Shown piece by piece: positions 1 through 11,227 of a stretch of 64,000 nucleotides of DNA (the first letter of the stretch is position 1; every line of letters starts with the position of its first letter). This DNA is from an uncultured Flavobacteriales bacterium. Its GTDB lineage: Bacteria; Bacteroidota; Bacteroidia; Flavobacteriales; Schleiferiaceae. The notes under the pieces are model-generated. The model was given only the letters and a program-made list of their open reading frames with translations, made no database searches and was not told where the DNA came from. The stretch spans positions 91,095-155,094 of the forward strand of contig CAJQHZ010000020.1 of the NCBI GenBank assembly GCA_905478295.1, in the 5' to 3' direction. Both the position numbers and the translations under genes were made by a program.

Positions 1-2
1 GG

Positions 3-968
3 GTAGAACGGCTCAGTACGCTTCGTCGCATAGAACAGTTGCAAGACAGTTTAAACACAATGCCACAGTTGAGTCGATCTGGTAGTATTGTTGACTTTGT
101 GAAATTTGCAAAGCAGGGTGTCATGTTTGGTAATCCGGATCTGTACGAATTGCCATCACGTTCGGAGCAGCAGTGGTTGCTCACGTATTTGCCACGCGGT
201 ATGAAGGACGAATCAGGGTTAGCCAATTCTATGGCTACCGCCGACGGCCGTAAAGCGCGTATCTCCGTGCAAATGGCAGACCTTACCACACCAGAAATGC
301 GTGTCTTGACGGATAAGGTGAAGCGTCTCGTTTCACAAATATTTCCAGGCGATAATTTTGACGTCAGTATCACCGGCGCCTCGATTAAATTCATTCGTTC
401 CACGAGCTACCTCATTAATAATTTGATACTCTCATTATTGCTTGCAATCATTGCCATATCCATAATTATGGCGTTGTTGTTCATGAGCGCACGCATGGTT
501 TTGATTTCACTCATTCCTAACCTTATACCCATGCTCATCACGGCAGGTATTATGGGATATGCTGGAATTCCTTTGAAACCTTCAACCATACTCGTATTTA
601 GTATTGCTTTTGGCATTTCTGTCGACGACAGCTTGCATTTTCTTGCGAAATACAGACAGGAGTTAAATGCAAACGGTTGGAACATTCGATGGGCGGTAAA
701 GAGCTCCATATTGGAGACAGGGCTTAGTATGTTTTATACCTCTGTAGTTTTGTTCTGTGGTTTTTCTGTCTTTATGACGTCAAGTTTTGCAGGCAACCAA
801 AGTTTAGGTTTGCTTACCGCTATTACGTTGTTTGTTGCCATGTTGAGCAATCTATTGGTCCTACCTTCGTTTTTAATGTCCATGGAAAAATGGGTTACAA
901 AGAAGGATTTGAGCGAAAACATTCTCGATATTTATGATTCTGAGGTAGGAACCGAAGACGAAGAATAA
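3..968 (+). CDS. RND-superfamily (MMPL-type) exporter, C-terminal part
   Basis: The reading frame is open from base 3 with no credible start, so this is the 3' end of a gene entering from the left. The visible 321 codons hold a periplasmic segment followed by four or more membrane helices near the C-terminus. A helix-breaking stretch (IPNLIPML) and the motif [10 protein letters not shown] are characteristic of the RND/MMPL permease family (sterol-sensing-domain-like half), and the D-D pair fits the proton-relay region. It ends in an acidic cytoplasmic tail. Substrate cannot be told; relatives export lipids, hopanoids or drugs. It is followed 5 bases later by rfbA, so it is probably the first visible gene of an envelope-related operon. 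Family assignment is firm, substrate unknown. Confidence 0.85.
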   Translation, partial: VERLSTLRRIEQLQDSLNTMPQLSRSGSIVDFVKFAKQGVMFGNPDLYELPSRSEQQWLLTYLPRGMKDESGLANSMATADGRKARISVQMADLTTPEMRVLTDKVKRLVSQIFPGDNFDVSITGASIKFIRSTSYLINNLILSLLLAIIAISIIMALLFMSARMVLISLIPNLIPMLITAGIMGYAGIPLKPSTILVFSIAFGISVDDSLHFLAKYRQELNANGWNIRWAVKSSILETGLSMFYTSVVLFCGFSVFMTSSFAGNQSLGLLTAITLFVAMLSNLLVLPSFLMSMEKWVTKKDLSENILDIYDSEVGTEDEE

Positions 969-973
969 GCACT

Positions 974-1834
974 ATGAAAGGAATACTACTCGCCGGAGGC
1001 TCCGGTACACGACTCCATCCACTGACCCTTGCGGTGAGCAAACAGTTGATGCCGGTCTACGACAAGCCGATGATTTATTACCCGCTCAGTACGTTGATGC
1101 AGGCGGGCATTCGCGAGATTCTAATCATTACTACACCTCACGATGCTCCGTTGTTTAAGAAGCTTTTGGGCGACGGATCCAGTTTAGGTTGCGTGTTTGA
1201 ATACACGGTTCAAGAACGGCCCGAAGGTCTTGCCCAAGCATTCATCCTGGGTGAAAAGTTCATCGGAGACGATAGCGTTGCACTTATTCTAGGCGATAAT
1301 ATTTTTTACGGTTCTTCCATGGCGCAGGTCTTGCAACAAAGTAAAGACCCTTCCGGCGGTATGGTCTTCGCTTACCGCGTAAGCGATCCTGAGCGGTACG
1401 GTGTGGTGGAGTTTGATGCGAAGATGAAGGCCCTTTCTATAGAGGAAAAACCGCAGCAACCGAAGAGTGATTATGCCGTTCCTGGTTTGTATTTCTACGA
1501 CAATAGAGTGGTAGAGATTGCTAAGAATTTGAAGCCAAGCCCGCGCGGCGAATTGGAAATTACAGATGTGAACAAGCGTTACCTGGAATGGGGTGAACTG
1601 GAAGTAGGGGTGCTGGACCGCGGAACGGCGTGGTTAGATACCGGTACTTTTGCTAGTCTTCAACAGGCTGGACAGTTTGTGGAAGTCATCGAAGAGCGCC
1701 AGGGTTTGAAGGTAGGATGTATAGAAGAAATCGCCTACGAGCAAGGGTTTATTGATGCGGCGCAGCTTGAACAATTGGCACAACCGCTCGTTAAAAGTGG
1801 GTACGGAAAGTACTTACTGAAATTGCTCAAATAA
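974..1834 (+). CDS. rfbA: Glucose-1-phosphate thymidylyltransferase RfbA/RmlA
   Basis: Makes dTDP-glucose from glucose-1-phosphate and dTTP, the first step of dTDP-L-rhamnose and other dTDP-sugar synthesis in the cytoplasm. The 286-residue length matches the family (about 290). Visible signatures are the N-terminal nucleotide-binding [11 protein letters not shown], the [15 protein letters not shown] segment, GDNIFYG around residue 110, the EEKP sugar-binding loop, and the C-terminal [11 protein letters not shown] motif. It is followed after a single base by the polyprenyl synthase gene, in an apparent operon with the RND exporter. The usual partners rfbB, rfbC and rfbD are not in this window, so they must lie elsewhere or the product feeds another dTDP-sugar. 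Identification is strong. Confidence 0.95.
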   Translation: MKGILLAGGSGTRLHPLTLAVSKQLMPVYDKPMIYYPLSTLMQAGIREILIITTPHDAPLFKKLLGDGSSLGCVFEYTVQERPEGLAQAFILGEKFIGDDSVALILGDNIFYGSSMAQVLQQSKDPSGGMVFAYRVSDPERYGVVEFDAKMKALSIEEKPQQPKSDYAVPGLYFYDNRVVEIAKNLKPSPRGELEITDVNKRYLEWGELEVGVLDRGTAWLDTGTFASLQQAGQFVEVIEERQGLKVGCIEEIAYEQGFIDAAQLEQLAQPLVKSGYGKYLLKLLK

Positions 1835-1835
1835 C

Positions 1836-2798
1836 ATGAAACACCTTACCGCCTTACAAGACCTTTTTCAAGCTGAAGTAGACCAATTAAACTTAGGCAT
1901 AGCGCCAACAAAGTTATACGATCCCATGCATTACATTATGCAATTGGGCGGTAAGCGTCTACGACCCATTTTAAGTTTAATGGGTGCCGGTATTTACGGA
2001 GATCCATCGAAAGCCATGCCGCAAGCCATGGCAATAGAGCTCTTCCATAATTTCTCGCTCATTCACGATGATATCATGGATGCGGCGCCGTTGCGCCGCG
2101 GCAAGACTACCGTTCACAAAAAATGGGACGATAATGTAGGTATACTCTCTGGTGATGGCATGTTGGTCAAAGCCTATCAATACCTCGCGCAATGTCCACC
2201 AACAGTACTGCCTGAGGTGCTTGAAACATTCTCACAGACCGCACTAGAGGTTTGTGAAGGACAGCAAATGGATATGGACTTTGAATCTATGGATGATGTG
2301 GCAGCAGCGACGTACATCCAAATGATCCAATTCAAAACCTCAGTCTTACTTGGCTGCGCTATGAAGGTAGGCGCATTAGTGGGCGGCGGATCAAAAAAAG
2401 ATGCAGATGCCCTGTACCAATTCGCTCTCTTGTTAGGGACTTCGTTTCAGATCAAAGACGATTATCTCGATGTCTATGGCGATCCTGAGAAGTTTGGAAA
2501 GCAGGTTGGCGGAGATATTCTAAGTAATAAGAAAACCTTACTCTGGATTGAAGCGCAGCGTCGTGCGGCGGTTCAAAAGATTGACTTCGGCGCGTATGCA
2601 GCGATGGAACCTAGCGAAGATAAGGTGCATAGTTTTCAGGAATTGTACAAAATCTTGGGAGTGGATGCCTATGCAAAAGAGCAGATTGACCACTACTACG
2701 AATTAAGTCTAAAGGCGTTGGATCCAGTTGATGTTCCAGCCGAAAAATTGGCTCCATTAAAGGAGTTTGCGGCTTGGCTTTATTCGCGTGAGTCTTAA
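1836..2798 (+). CDS. Polyprenyl (isoprenyl) diphosphate synthase
   Basis: Trans-type prenyltransferase that elongates an allylic diphosphate with isopentenyl diphosphate; in this phylum such enzymes supply the menaquinone side chain or shorter prenyl precursors. Both Asp-rich motifs are present: the first as HDDIMD around residue 77, followed by the R-R-G-K substrate loop, and the second as KDDYLD around residue 210. GGKRLRP near residue 40 is the IPP-binding site. At 320 residues it has normal length. The residues before the first DD motif that set chain length (NFSLI) do not allow a safe product-length call. Start ATG lies one base after the rfbA stop, indicating translational coupling. Confidence 0.9.
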   Translation: MKHLTALQDLFQAEVDQLNLGIAPTKLYDPMHYIMQLGGKRLRPILSLMGAGIYGDPSKAMPQAMAIELFHNFSLIHDDIMDAAPLRRGKTTVHKKWDDNVGILSGDGMLVKAYQYLAQCPPTVLPEVLETFSQTALEVCEGQQMDMDFESMDDVAAATYIQMIQFKTSVLLGCAMKVGALVGGGSKKDADALYQFALLLGTSFQIKDDYLDVYGDPEKFGKQVGGDILSNKKTLLWIEAQRRAAVQKIDFGAYAAMEPSEDKVHSFQELYKILGVDAYAKEQIDHYYELSLKALDPVDVPAEKLAPLKEFAAWLYSRES

Positions 2799-2833
2799 TT
2801 AACGAAGACCTTTCCCAACCCACTATTTCGGGT

Positions 2834-2841
2834 TATTTTTG
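2834..2841 (+). promoter_or_regulatory. Bacteroidota -7 element ahead of purD
   Basis: TATTTTTG fits the TAnnTTTG consensus and is followed by GCCGTC; it lies about 20 bases ahead of the purD ATG. No clear TTG -33 element is seen at the usual spacing, so the call rests on the -7 match and position. Confidence 0.5.
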
Positions 2842-2860
2842 CCGTCTAATCACACCCATC

Positions 2861-4132
2861 ATGAATGTATTGGTATTAGGCTCAGGCGGCCGCGAACACG
2901 CATTGTCTCATAAAATCGTTCAAAGCACGAAGTGCGAAAAACTTTTTATTGCTCCCGGTAATGGCGGCACGGCTGCGCTCGGAGATAATGTCTCGCTGGA
3001 CATTGAAAGTGCTGCTGAGGTGGCCGCTTTTGCGAAGGCTCAGGCTATTGATATCGTTGTCATAGGTCCGGAGGCACCGCTCGTTGCCGGTGTGCACGAC
3101 GGTTTGAAATCTTTTCCAGAGCTTGAAAATCTCGTGGTCGTAGGACCGCGTCAGGCGGCGGCAGAGCTTGAGGGTTCGAAAGACTTTGCTAAAGAGTTCA
3201 TGATGCGTCACCAGATTCCAACGGCAGCCTACCAAACATTTACGAAAGATACGCTCGCTGATGGGCAGGCTTTTCTAGAGACCCTTGAGTCACCCTACGT
3301 ATTGAAGGCGGACGGTCTTGCAGCAGGAAAGGGTGTGCTAATCATTGAAGATTTAGACGAAGCGAAGGAAGAGCTTAAGAACATGCTCGTTGATGCAAAA
3401 TTTGGCGATGCTTCTTCACGGGTTGTGATTGAAGAGTTCCTAGCTGGAATCGAATTCAGCATTTTTGCCTTAACCGATGGAAAAGGCGGATATGCTTTGT
3501 TGCCGGAAGCGAAAGATTACAAGCGAATCGGTGAGGGCGATACCGGATTAAACACGGGAGGAATGGGTGCAGTAAGCCCTGTACCGTTTTTCGATGAAGC
3601 TTTGCGCGAGCGTACGGTTCGCGAAATCATCGAGCCGACCATTCAGGGGTTAGTGAAGGATAATTTGCCATACCAGGGTTTTGTTTTCTTTGGTTTGATC
3701 AATACGACGAAAGGTCCTAAGGTTATCGAATACAATGTCCGTATGGGTGATCCGGAGACCGAAGTCGTCATTCCCAGGTTAGAAACAGATATCATTGATT
3801 TGTTTGTCGCCATGCACAACGGGACGCTAGATGAAATCAATGTAGCCGTGAATCCGCAGACTGCAGCTACGGTTATGGCCGTCAGTGGTGGATATCCAGG
3901 TGCTTATGAAAAGGGAAAGGCCATTCATGGTTTACGTGTTTTTGAAGGCACTACAGTATATCATGCAGGGACTAAATCAGGTGATGTGATCACGACTTCA
4001 GGCGGTCGTGTAATGGCATTTACAAGCTTTGGTATAGATAAGGACGAGGCATTAGCGAAAAGTTATGCCGCCCTTAAAGAAGTGTCGTACGAAGGCATAA
4101 ATTACCGTACAGACATTGGATTCGACCTTTAA
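2861..4132 (+). CDS. purD: Phosphoribosylamine-glycine ligase (GAR synthetase) PurD
   Basis: Catalyses ATP-dependent joining of glycine to 5-phosphoribosylamine in de novo purine synthesis. The 423-residue protein has the expected order: N-terminal Rossmann-like segment (VLVLGSGGREHAL; APGNGGT), ATP-grasp with VLKADGLAAGKGV around residue 150, the NTGGMGAVSP loop near residue 230, and EYNVRMGDPETE near residue 290 with the metal ligands. Full length, no defects. It stands alone with its own likely promoter and a strong terminator downstream. Neighbouring DUF6341/DUF6427-like genes are recurrent purD neighbours in Flavobacteriia as I recall. Confidence 0.97.
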   Translation: MNVLVLGSGGREHALSHKIVQSTKCEKLFIAPGNGGTAALGDNVSLDIESAAEVAAFAKAQAIDIVVIGPEAPLVAGVHDGLKSFPELENLVVVGPRQAAAELEGSKDFAKEFMMRHQIPTAAYQTFTKDTLADGQAFLETLESPYVLKADGLAAGKGVLIIEDLDEAKEELKNMLVDAKFGDASSRVVIEEFLAGIEFSIFALTDGKGGYALLPEAKDYKRIGEGDTGLNTGGMGAVSPVPFFDEALRERTVREIIEPTIQGLVKDNLPYQGFVFFGLINTTKGPKVIEYNVRMGDPETEVVIPRLETDIIDLFVAMHNGTLDEINVAVNPQTAATVMAVSGGYPGAYEKGKAIHGLRVFEGTTVYHAGTKSGDVITTSGGRVMAFTSFGIDKDEALAKSYAALKEVSYEGINYRTDIGFDL

Positions 4133-4182
4133 GTATGAACTAAATATGCATTCGCGCCACAGGCCGTAAAGACAGTGTATAT

Positions 4183-4215
4183 AAAAAAGCCCCGGCGTTG
4201 GCCGGGGCTTTTTTT
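4183..4215. terminator. Bidirectional rho-independent terminator
   Basis: An inverted repeat GCCCCGGC / GCCGGGGC with a GTTG loop is flanked by A-run on the left and T-run on the right, so it can end purD on the + strand and the small minus-strand gene at 4233-4400. Confidence 0.9.
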
Positions 4216-4232
4216 AATTCGTTTCTTAGTGA

Positions 4233-4400
4233 TTAAGCTTCGCCCTTGGCTTTATGCTTTCTCATTTGGATGATCCAGTATACTAACCCACCCGCAATGA
4301 TCAACATAAACAAACGGTTGACATAATCACCTGCCAAAGGCAAGATTTTAAAAGTTGCTTGGAACAAATCACCTAAGCCTTCAAAGAAATTTCTTAACAT
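4233..4400 (-). CDS. Small membrane protein, DUF6341-like (55 aa)
   Basis: A 55-codon frame fills the gap between purD and the next plus-strand gene. The start reads MLRNFFEGLGDLFQ, then a hydrophobic helix from about residue 29 to 45 (LFMLIIAGGLVYWII), then a short basic tail (MRKHKAKGEA). This amphipathic-start, single-helix, basic-tail design and the position beside purD and a DUF6427-like gene match the small DUF6341 family of Flavobacteriia as I remember it; function is unknown. It stops just before the bidirectional terminator, which supports it as a real gene. It is shorter than common ORF length cut-offs and would easily be missed. Confidence 0.7.
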   Translation of the reverse strand: MLRNFFEGLGDLFQATFKILPLAGDYVNRLFMLIIAGGLVYWIIQMRKHKAKGEA

Positions 4401-4441
4401 AGCGCGAGCGTTTAATGTCGCTAAAATAAAACAAAAAGCTG

Positions 4442-5311
4442 ATGCTTCTTAGCTATTTCCGAAAGATTGATGCCTATTCCGGCATTCGAATATTTGCTCT
4501 GGCATTTATAGCCTTGGCATTGACGGGAATAGATGCTGCTTTCGAGTGGGAACGGCTGCTTTTGGCGACTGTTTTAGGTGCTGCTTGGTTGTTTTTATCG
4601 TGGACAGTAATGCGAGATCATTGGGTCGTGCACGGTACACTTTTTAGGTATTTGATTTTCGTAATGCTTACTGTGTATTGGAGCGCTGAATACTATTTGA
4701 CAGATTTCTTGTTCATTGGTTTAGTTTTCGAATTGAACTGGCACCTTATCGAACTCCATCGACGTAAATCCAACACAATATATGTTCTTCACAGCGGGAC
4801 ACTAACGGCTATCGCTGGACTTTGGTCACCTGATGAGGTGGTTGGTATTATCGCACCTGCGGTGGTTTTAACTTGGCTGGTTTCAGGCGTTCTAAATATG
4901 CGAACGCTTCTTCAATGGGTATTGGCTTTCGTATTACCCACGGCCATACTATATGGGCTTGGTAAAGTCGAATTGGACCAAATTAGATACACGGGTTCTA
5001 GCGCCCCTGTTTCGTGGTGGATACTCCCTATAGTATTGGCGGTATTCGCTTTATTTGAATGGTTTAAATCGTACAAAAAGGTAAATCAAATGAACAAATC
5101 TAGAGTTATGGTAGCCGGGTTTTGGCTTTTGCTAGGGGCTGTCGCAGCTTTAATCGGTACTGTTTCGGGAGGGGTTTTGTTCTTCTTAGGTTTAAGTTTC
5201 CATTTGACTAATGGACTGCGTCATTTAAAGAATGAGCGTTTGGCTAATCTATTGGTGGTTGGGCTGTCTATCTTTATACTCAGTACATATTTTAATTTGA
5301 TACTCTGGTAA
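4442..5311 (+). CDS. Polytopic membrane protein, DUF6427-like
   Basis: A 289-residue integral membrane protein with roughly eight hydrophobic helices from about residue 15 onward, polar loops such as LIELHRRKSN near residue 105 and KSYKKVNQMNKSR near 210, and no enzyme motif that I recognise. Position next to purD and the DUF6341-like gene, size and topology point to the DUF6427 family of Bacteroidota; this is a synteny-based assignment. Its stop shares a base with the ATG of the following glycosyltransferase (TAATG), so the two are translationally coupled, which hints at a role in envelope polysaccharide biology, but that is inference. Confidence 0.6.
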   Translation: MLLSYFRKIDAYSGIRIFALAFIALALTGIDAAFEWERLLLATVLGAAWLFLSWTVMRDHWVVHGTLFRYLIFVMLTVYWSAEYYLTDFLFIGLVFELNWHLIELHRRKSNTIYVLHSGTLTAIAGLWSPDEVVGIIAPAVVLTWLVSGVLNMRTLLQWVLAFVLPTAILYGLGKVELDQIRYTGSSAPVSWWILPIVLAVFALFEWFKSYKKVNQMNKSRVMVAGFWLLLGAVAALIGTVSGGVLFFLGLSFHLTNGLRHLKNERLANLLVVGLSIFILSTYFNLILW

Positions 5312-6294
5312 TGCCTAAGGATACCTCCATTTTAGTGGTCCGATTATCCGCCATTGGCGATCTCGTCCTTGTAGCTCCCATAACTGCCCAACTGGCAAGA
5401 GAAGGCTATAGTGTTACTGTCCTATGTAAAGACGCCTATCGTTCAGTAGCGAGTTGTCTTCCTGGGGTAGAAGCCGTGCTTTCATGGGAAAAAGACCGTG
5501 CTGGAATTAAAGCGCAAGTCTTCACGTTTGATGCGGTTCTGGATCTTCAAGGCACGTCAAAATCAAAGTACTGGTGTGGACAGCTTAATCGTCCTATACA
5601 TACCTATCAGAAACCGTATCTACGACGTGTGCTACTGCTTCTGACAAAGCAAAAGTCGTTTGCGCTAACTCCTGTTGTTCAGAGGTATGCTGCGGCTGCG
5701 GCACCGTTCTTTAACGGGGGGTTTAGTCCCAGGACGGCGGAATACAGACTGTGTTTGCCAGAAGTTCGCCTAGAATTGCCCCAGCAGCCCTATATCGCAT
5801 TAGTATTGGGGGGTTCGTATGCGGGTAAGCGCTTAGATTTTCACGCGTGGCGTGAAATTATGGACGGTTTGATAAGGCTTCAGATGCCATTGGTATTGGT
5901 TGGTGGTCCGGAAGAAGCTGGGATGGGCGAAAGTCTCGAGCAGCCTTTAGGAAGTGGCGCGAAGAATTATTGTGGAACTACAACGGTCATTGAAGGATTC
6001 AAAGCAATAGAAAATGCAGCTCTTGTAATTAGTGGCGACACGGGATTTATGCATGCGGCGGCCAATTTCAGTCGACCACTCATCAGTTTATGGGGCGCCA
6101 CACATCCTTCATTAGGTTTTGCACCTTGGCCAGCTTATGAAAAGCAACGCACTGTGATGACGGCAAGCGCTCTGAGTCCCATAAGTAAGCACGGAAAGGT
6201 ACCTTGGTGGATGCCGAATCCCATGCGAAAATTACCTTTAGATGAGGTTATTTCGGCTGCTGTGTCGATTCTTCAGGATAAAACAACGCCTTAA
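5311..6294 (+). CDS. Glycosyltransferase family 9 (heptosyltransferase-like)
   Basis: GT9 enzymes transfer heptose or related sugars from ADP-sugars onto lipopolysaccharide core. The 327-residue protein opens with the family-typical ILVVRLSAIGDLVLVAPI and has the C-terminal ISGDTGFMHAAANF plus LWGATHP segments that form the nucleotide-sugar site. Glycine-rich VLGGSYAGKR near residue 168 is also typical. The gene overlaps its upstream neighbour by one base and its 3' end overlaps the convergent thioesterase gene by 47 bases. Donor and acceptor cannot be told from sequence; Bacteroidota often lack classical heptose, so the sugar may differ. Confidence 0.88.
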   Translation: MPKDTSILVVRLSAIGDLVLVAPITAQLAREGYSVTVLCKDAYRSVASCLPGVEAVLSWEKDRAGIKAQVFTFDAVLDLQGTSKSKYWCGQLNRPIHTYQKPYLRRVLLLLTKQKSFALTPVVQRYAAAAAPFFNGGFSPRTAEYRLCLPEVRLELPQQPYIALVLGGSYAGKRLDFHAWREIMDGLIRLQMPLVLVGGPEEAGMGESLEQPLGSGAKNYCGTTTVIEGFKAIENAALVISGDTGFMHAAANFSRPLISLWGATHPSLGFAPWPAYEKQRTVMTASALSPISKHGKVPWWMPNPMRKLPLDEVISAAVSILQDKTTP

Positions 6295-6790
6295 GTTCAG
6301 TTGCGTCGTTCGGCTCCATTTTCCCTGCGATAATTAAAGCCAATTGGCGTCTGCGCAAAGCAGCCGCGTAACGTTCCTTTTCCAACGCTGTTTCAGGATG
6401 GATGGCCGGTACATTAATCGGACTCCCAATCTGATCTACCGCTACAAAAGTGAAAATTCCTTCATTCGCCTTAATTCGGCTGCCGTTTGGGTGTTGTTCC
6501 TCTAGATAAACATCTGCGATGATTTCCATAGAAGAAGAAAAGGCCCTGGAAACCTTCGCTTCAATAGTAACAATGGCCCCGTGGGGTATAGGATTTTTGA
6601 ATGCAACGTTATTTATCGTAGAAGTAACGACCTGACGTTTGCAATGACGGTGTGCGGCGATTGCGCAGCAGCGGTCCATCCAGCTTAATAATTGGCCCCC
6701 GAAAAGGTTATTCAGCGTGTTTGTATCGTTGGGTAATACAATCTGCGTCATGACCGCAAGGCTGTCCTTGGGCGTTCTTAATTCTTCCAT
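6248..6790 (-). CDS. Acyl-CoA thioesterase, hotdog fold (YciA/ACOT family)
   Basis: Hydrolyses acyl-CoA to free acid and CoA in the cytoplasm. The 180-residue protein shows the hallmark NTNTLNNLFGGQLLSWMDRCCAIAAHRH segment (split: NLFGG then the helix with D), VNNV-like NNVAFKNPI strand and VEAKVSRAFSSSMEI, matching the single-domain acyl-CoA hydrolases. Length is slightly above the minimal hotdog because of a charged C-terminal tail. Its 3' end overlaps the convergent GT9 gene by 47 bases. A matching -7 element lies 20 bases upstream of the start. Chain-length preference is unknown. Confidence 0.9.
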   Translation of the reverse strand: MEELRTPKDSLAVMTQIVLPNDTNTLNNLFGGQLLSWMDRCCAIAAHRHCKRQVVTSTINNVAFKNPIPHGAIVTIEAKVSRAFSSSMEIIADVYLEEQHPNGSRIKANEGIFTFVAVDQIGSPINVPAIHPETALEKERYAAALRRRQLALIIAGKMEPNDATELKALFYPEESTQQPK

Positions 6791-6810
6791 AATGTTTGTT
6801 GTTGCTAGCG

Positions 6811-6818
6811 CAAAGGTA
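6811..6818 (-). promoter_or_regulatory. -7 element for the acyl-CoA thioesterase gene
   Basis: On the minus strand this reads TACCTTTG, a full match to TAnnTTTG, 20 bases ahead of the ATG at 6790. It sits between the thioesterase and the stop of the HU/SPOR gene. Confidence 0.5.
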
Positions 6819-6828
6819 GCGCCTTAGA

Positions 6829-7773
6829 TTAGTAGGCGTATATCCAAGCGTACGAATTCACATCGGCTTTGATTTCAGAAAGGGCCAATTTAGCCTGCTC
6901 ACGCGAATCGAAACCGCCTAATCCAACTTTCATCAAAGATCCTGGTAAAACTTTCACTTCATGGCCTTTCCCTTGAAGCTCTTCCGCTAAAGTCAATGCG
7001 TTATTTTCTATTTTGAAGGAACCCACGACAATGTAGTAGCGCTTGCTTTCAGTTTTTACAGGACTTAGTGAAGGCGTATTTTCTTCAGCTGTTATCACTT
7101 TAATATCTAAAGCTGTTTCACCAGGTAGCATGGTTTCAGTTTCGACGGCTTCGAAGCTATCAAGCGCTTCTTGTGCTATCGGTGTTTGAGTGAACCATCC
7201 AGCCATTGTTTGCGGCGTGATGTCACTCTGATACACACCTAGGCTGATCAACGCAGTAATGGCCGCCGCTACTGCAGCTTTACGCCAAGAAGCGAGACCG
7301 TTTTCTCTTTGTTCGGTCACCATTTTTAAACTCGCTACTACTTTACTTTCTAATGCACTTGGTTCGCTAATTCGGTGCATCATCACGGCAGTGAACCCAA
7401 AACTGTTTGGGTCAAATTGATTTTCACGTTCCGGCTGGAACATCCCATTCTTGCGAAAGGATCCCAAACCGGTTAGCATCAAGACACTTCCAGAATCTAA
7501 AGTTGTTTGCCACTGATTTACCTTTCTTCGAATCCAACTTTCGGCTACCTCCATAGATCCTCCAAGAGTTCGCATGACGTTCGGAAGAAGCGTGTTTTCA
7601 CTTGACGATCGCGCAGGATTGAATGCGACATACTTACCACGAGGAAAGGCCGTGTTAGTTACGGCATCCCAACGGGCCTCTTTTTCCACCAAATAAAACG
7701 CACCCCAACCTGGGATTTGAACGCGATTTTTGGCGTTTAATGTTTGTATGATTAACTGTTCAATCTGCATCAC
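6829..7773 (-). CDS. HU/CCDC81-like domain protein with C-terminal SPOR domain
   Basis: The 314-residue protein has three parts. Residues 1-130 resemble the Bacteroidota HU-CCDC81 DNA-binding-like module (IPGWGAFYLVEKEARWD; later LTGLGSFRKN). A hydrophobic segment at about 168-180 (AAVAAAITALISLGVY) predicts one membrane helix. The last 70 residues form a SPOR domain (YYIVVGSFKIENNALTLAEEL ... GLGGFDSREQA), which binds denuded peptidoglycan at division sites. So the N-terminal part faces the cytoplasm and SPOR the periplasm, suggesting a link between nucleoid or cytoplasmic partners and the septum; that role is inferred. An upstream near-consensus CATATTTG could be its promoter. Confidence 0.8.
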   Translation of the reverse strand: MMQIEQLIIQTLNAKNRVQIPGWGAFYLVEKEARWDAVTNTAFPRGKYVAFNPARSSSENTLLPNVMRTLGGSMEVAESWIRRKVNQWQTTLDSGSVLMLTGLGSFRKNGMFQPERENQFDPNSFGFTAVMMHRISEPSALESKVVASLKMVTEQRENGLASWRKAAVAAAITALISLGVYQSDITPQTMAGWFTQTPIAQEALDSFEAVETETMLPGETALDIKVITAEENTPSLSPVKTESKRYYIVVGSFKIENNALTLAEELQGKGHEVKVLPGSLMKVGLGGFDSREQAKLALSEIKADVNSYAWIYAY

Positions 7774-7861
7774 TACAAATATGCGAAAGTTGTTAAGAAC
7801 TCTATTTTATTACCTCGCCTAACGGTTGTAGTTTTTATACACAAACTGTTAATAACTGAGC

Positions 7862-10343
<2,482 letters not shown>

Positions 10344-10366
10344 GTCGAATACAAAATGAGTACAGA

Positions 10367-10401
10367 ATAAAAAAAGGGCGCCCATCGGGCGCCCTTTTTT
10401 T
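10367..10401. terminator. Bidirectional terminator between gdhA and the alpha/beta hydrolase
   Basis: GGGCGCCC repeated around an ATC loop, with an A-run on the left and a T-run on the right. The stop codon of the minus-strand hydrolase lies within the T-run, so the element serves both converging genes. Confidence 0.93.
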
Positions 10402-11227
10402 ATGCCGCGCCGCCGGGCGTCAGCGATTTCCACCATTGAAGCACGGCTGCAACGCAGCCGTCTCTATCTGACATGTGGCCCATATGACCGTACGGCGATT
10501 CGTACTGAAAAGTTACTCCCGGTGCCTCCCACCATTGTTGAACTTGGTCAAAGGGGATGACGGTATCCTGCCTACCTGCAAAAACTGCTATTCCTCGTTC
10601 TTTCAAATGTGTGGGCGGTTGGTGCAGTATAAGACTGCGGTCCACGCGCTTTTTCATGCCATAAATGGCTGCGACGATCCCTTGTGTTTCCATTTGAAGT
10701 GTCCGCGCAATCAACGCTTCAATGTCCGATTTAATGGTTTCACGTGTTTTCGCGTCAAAAAGCTGTGGGATCGATGCGCGGACGAAGGTGTTTTTATTTT
10801 GTTTCACCAATTCCACGGCACGTTCCCGCACGAGTTTCCGTTCTACTGAATCCGGTTCCGGAGTAGAGAAAAACAGTCCTAGTCCAACCAATTGTTCCGG
10901 ATAATGTGTAGCAAATTCAAGTCCAACATAGCCGCCCATGCTGTGGCCTAAAAGCAGAAACGGTTGCAGATTAAGGTGTGTTGTAATGGCATAAACTGCG
11001 TCGGCCATAAACTCCATGGAGTGTTCGTATCCGAAGGAGGATGTTGCGCCGTGACCCGGTAAGTCTATGGTTAATACACTCCCAAAAGCAGTCCATTGCG
11101 GTAACAATTCTTTCCACATGTGCAGGTTCTCAAGAAAACCGTGGACTAATACAAGCGGAGGAGCTGTGGACTCGCTGGAATAAAATTCGTAGTGGAGCGA
11201 AGCGCCGTGGTACTCTAAGAACGGCAT
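10400..11227 (-). CDS. Alpha/beta-fold hydrolase
   Basis: A 275-residue cytoplasmic alpha/beta hydrolase. LVHGFLENLHMWKEL gives the oxyanion-hole HG motif near residue 28, GHSMGGYVGLEF near 94 holds the nucleophile serine, GRQDTVIPF near 218 supplies the likely acid, and YGHMGHMS near 245 the catalytic histidine. The overall pattern is that of the large family that includes BioH-like, MenH-like and haloperoxidase-like esterases; the substrate cannot be named. Its ATG shares a base with the stop of the upstream aminopeptidase gene (TAATG), so the two are coupled. Confidence 0.88.
   Translation of the reverse strand: MPFLEYHGASLHYEFYSSESTAPPLVLVHGFLENLHMWKELLPQWTAFGSVLTIDLPGHGATSSFGYEHSMEFMADAVYAITTHLNLQPFLLLGHSMGGYVGLEFATHYPEQLVGLGLFFSTPEPDSVERKLVRERAVELVKQNKNTFVRASIPQLFDAKTRETIKSDIEALIARTLQMETQGIVAAIYGMKKRVDRSLILHQPPTHLKERGIAVFAGRQDTVIPFDQVQQWWEAPGVTFQYESPYGHMGHMSDRDGCVAAVLQWWKSLTPGGAA

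Noticed and set aside
407..709. 100-codon minus-strand frame inside the RND exporter gene
   Set aside because: Shadow of a membrane protein coding region; no independent evidence.
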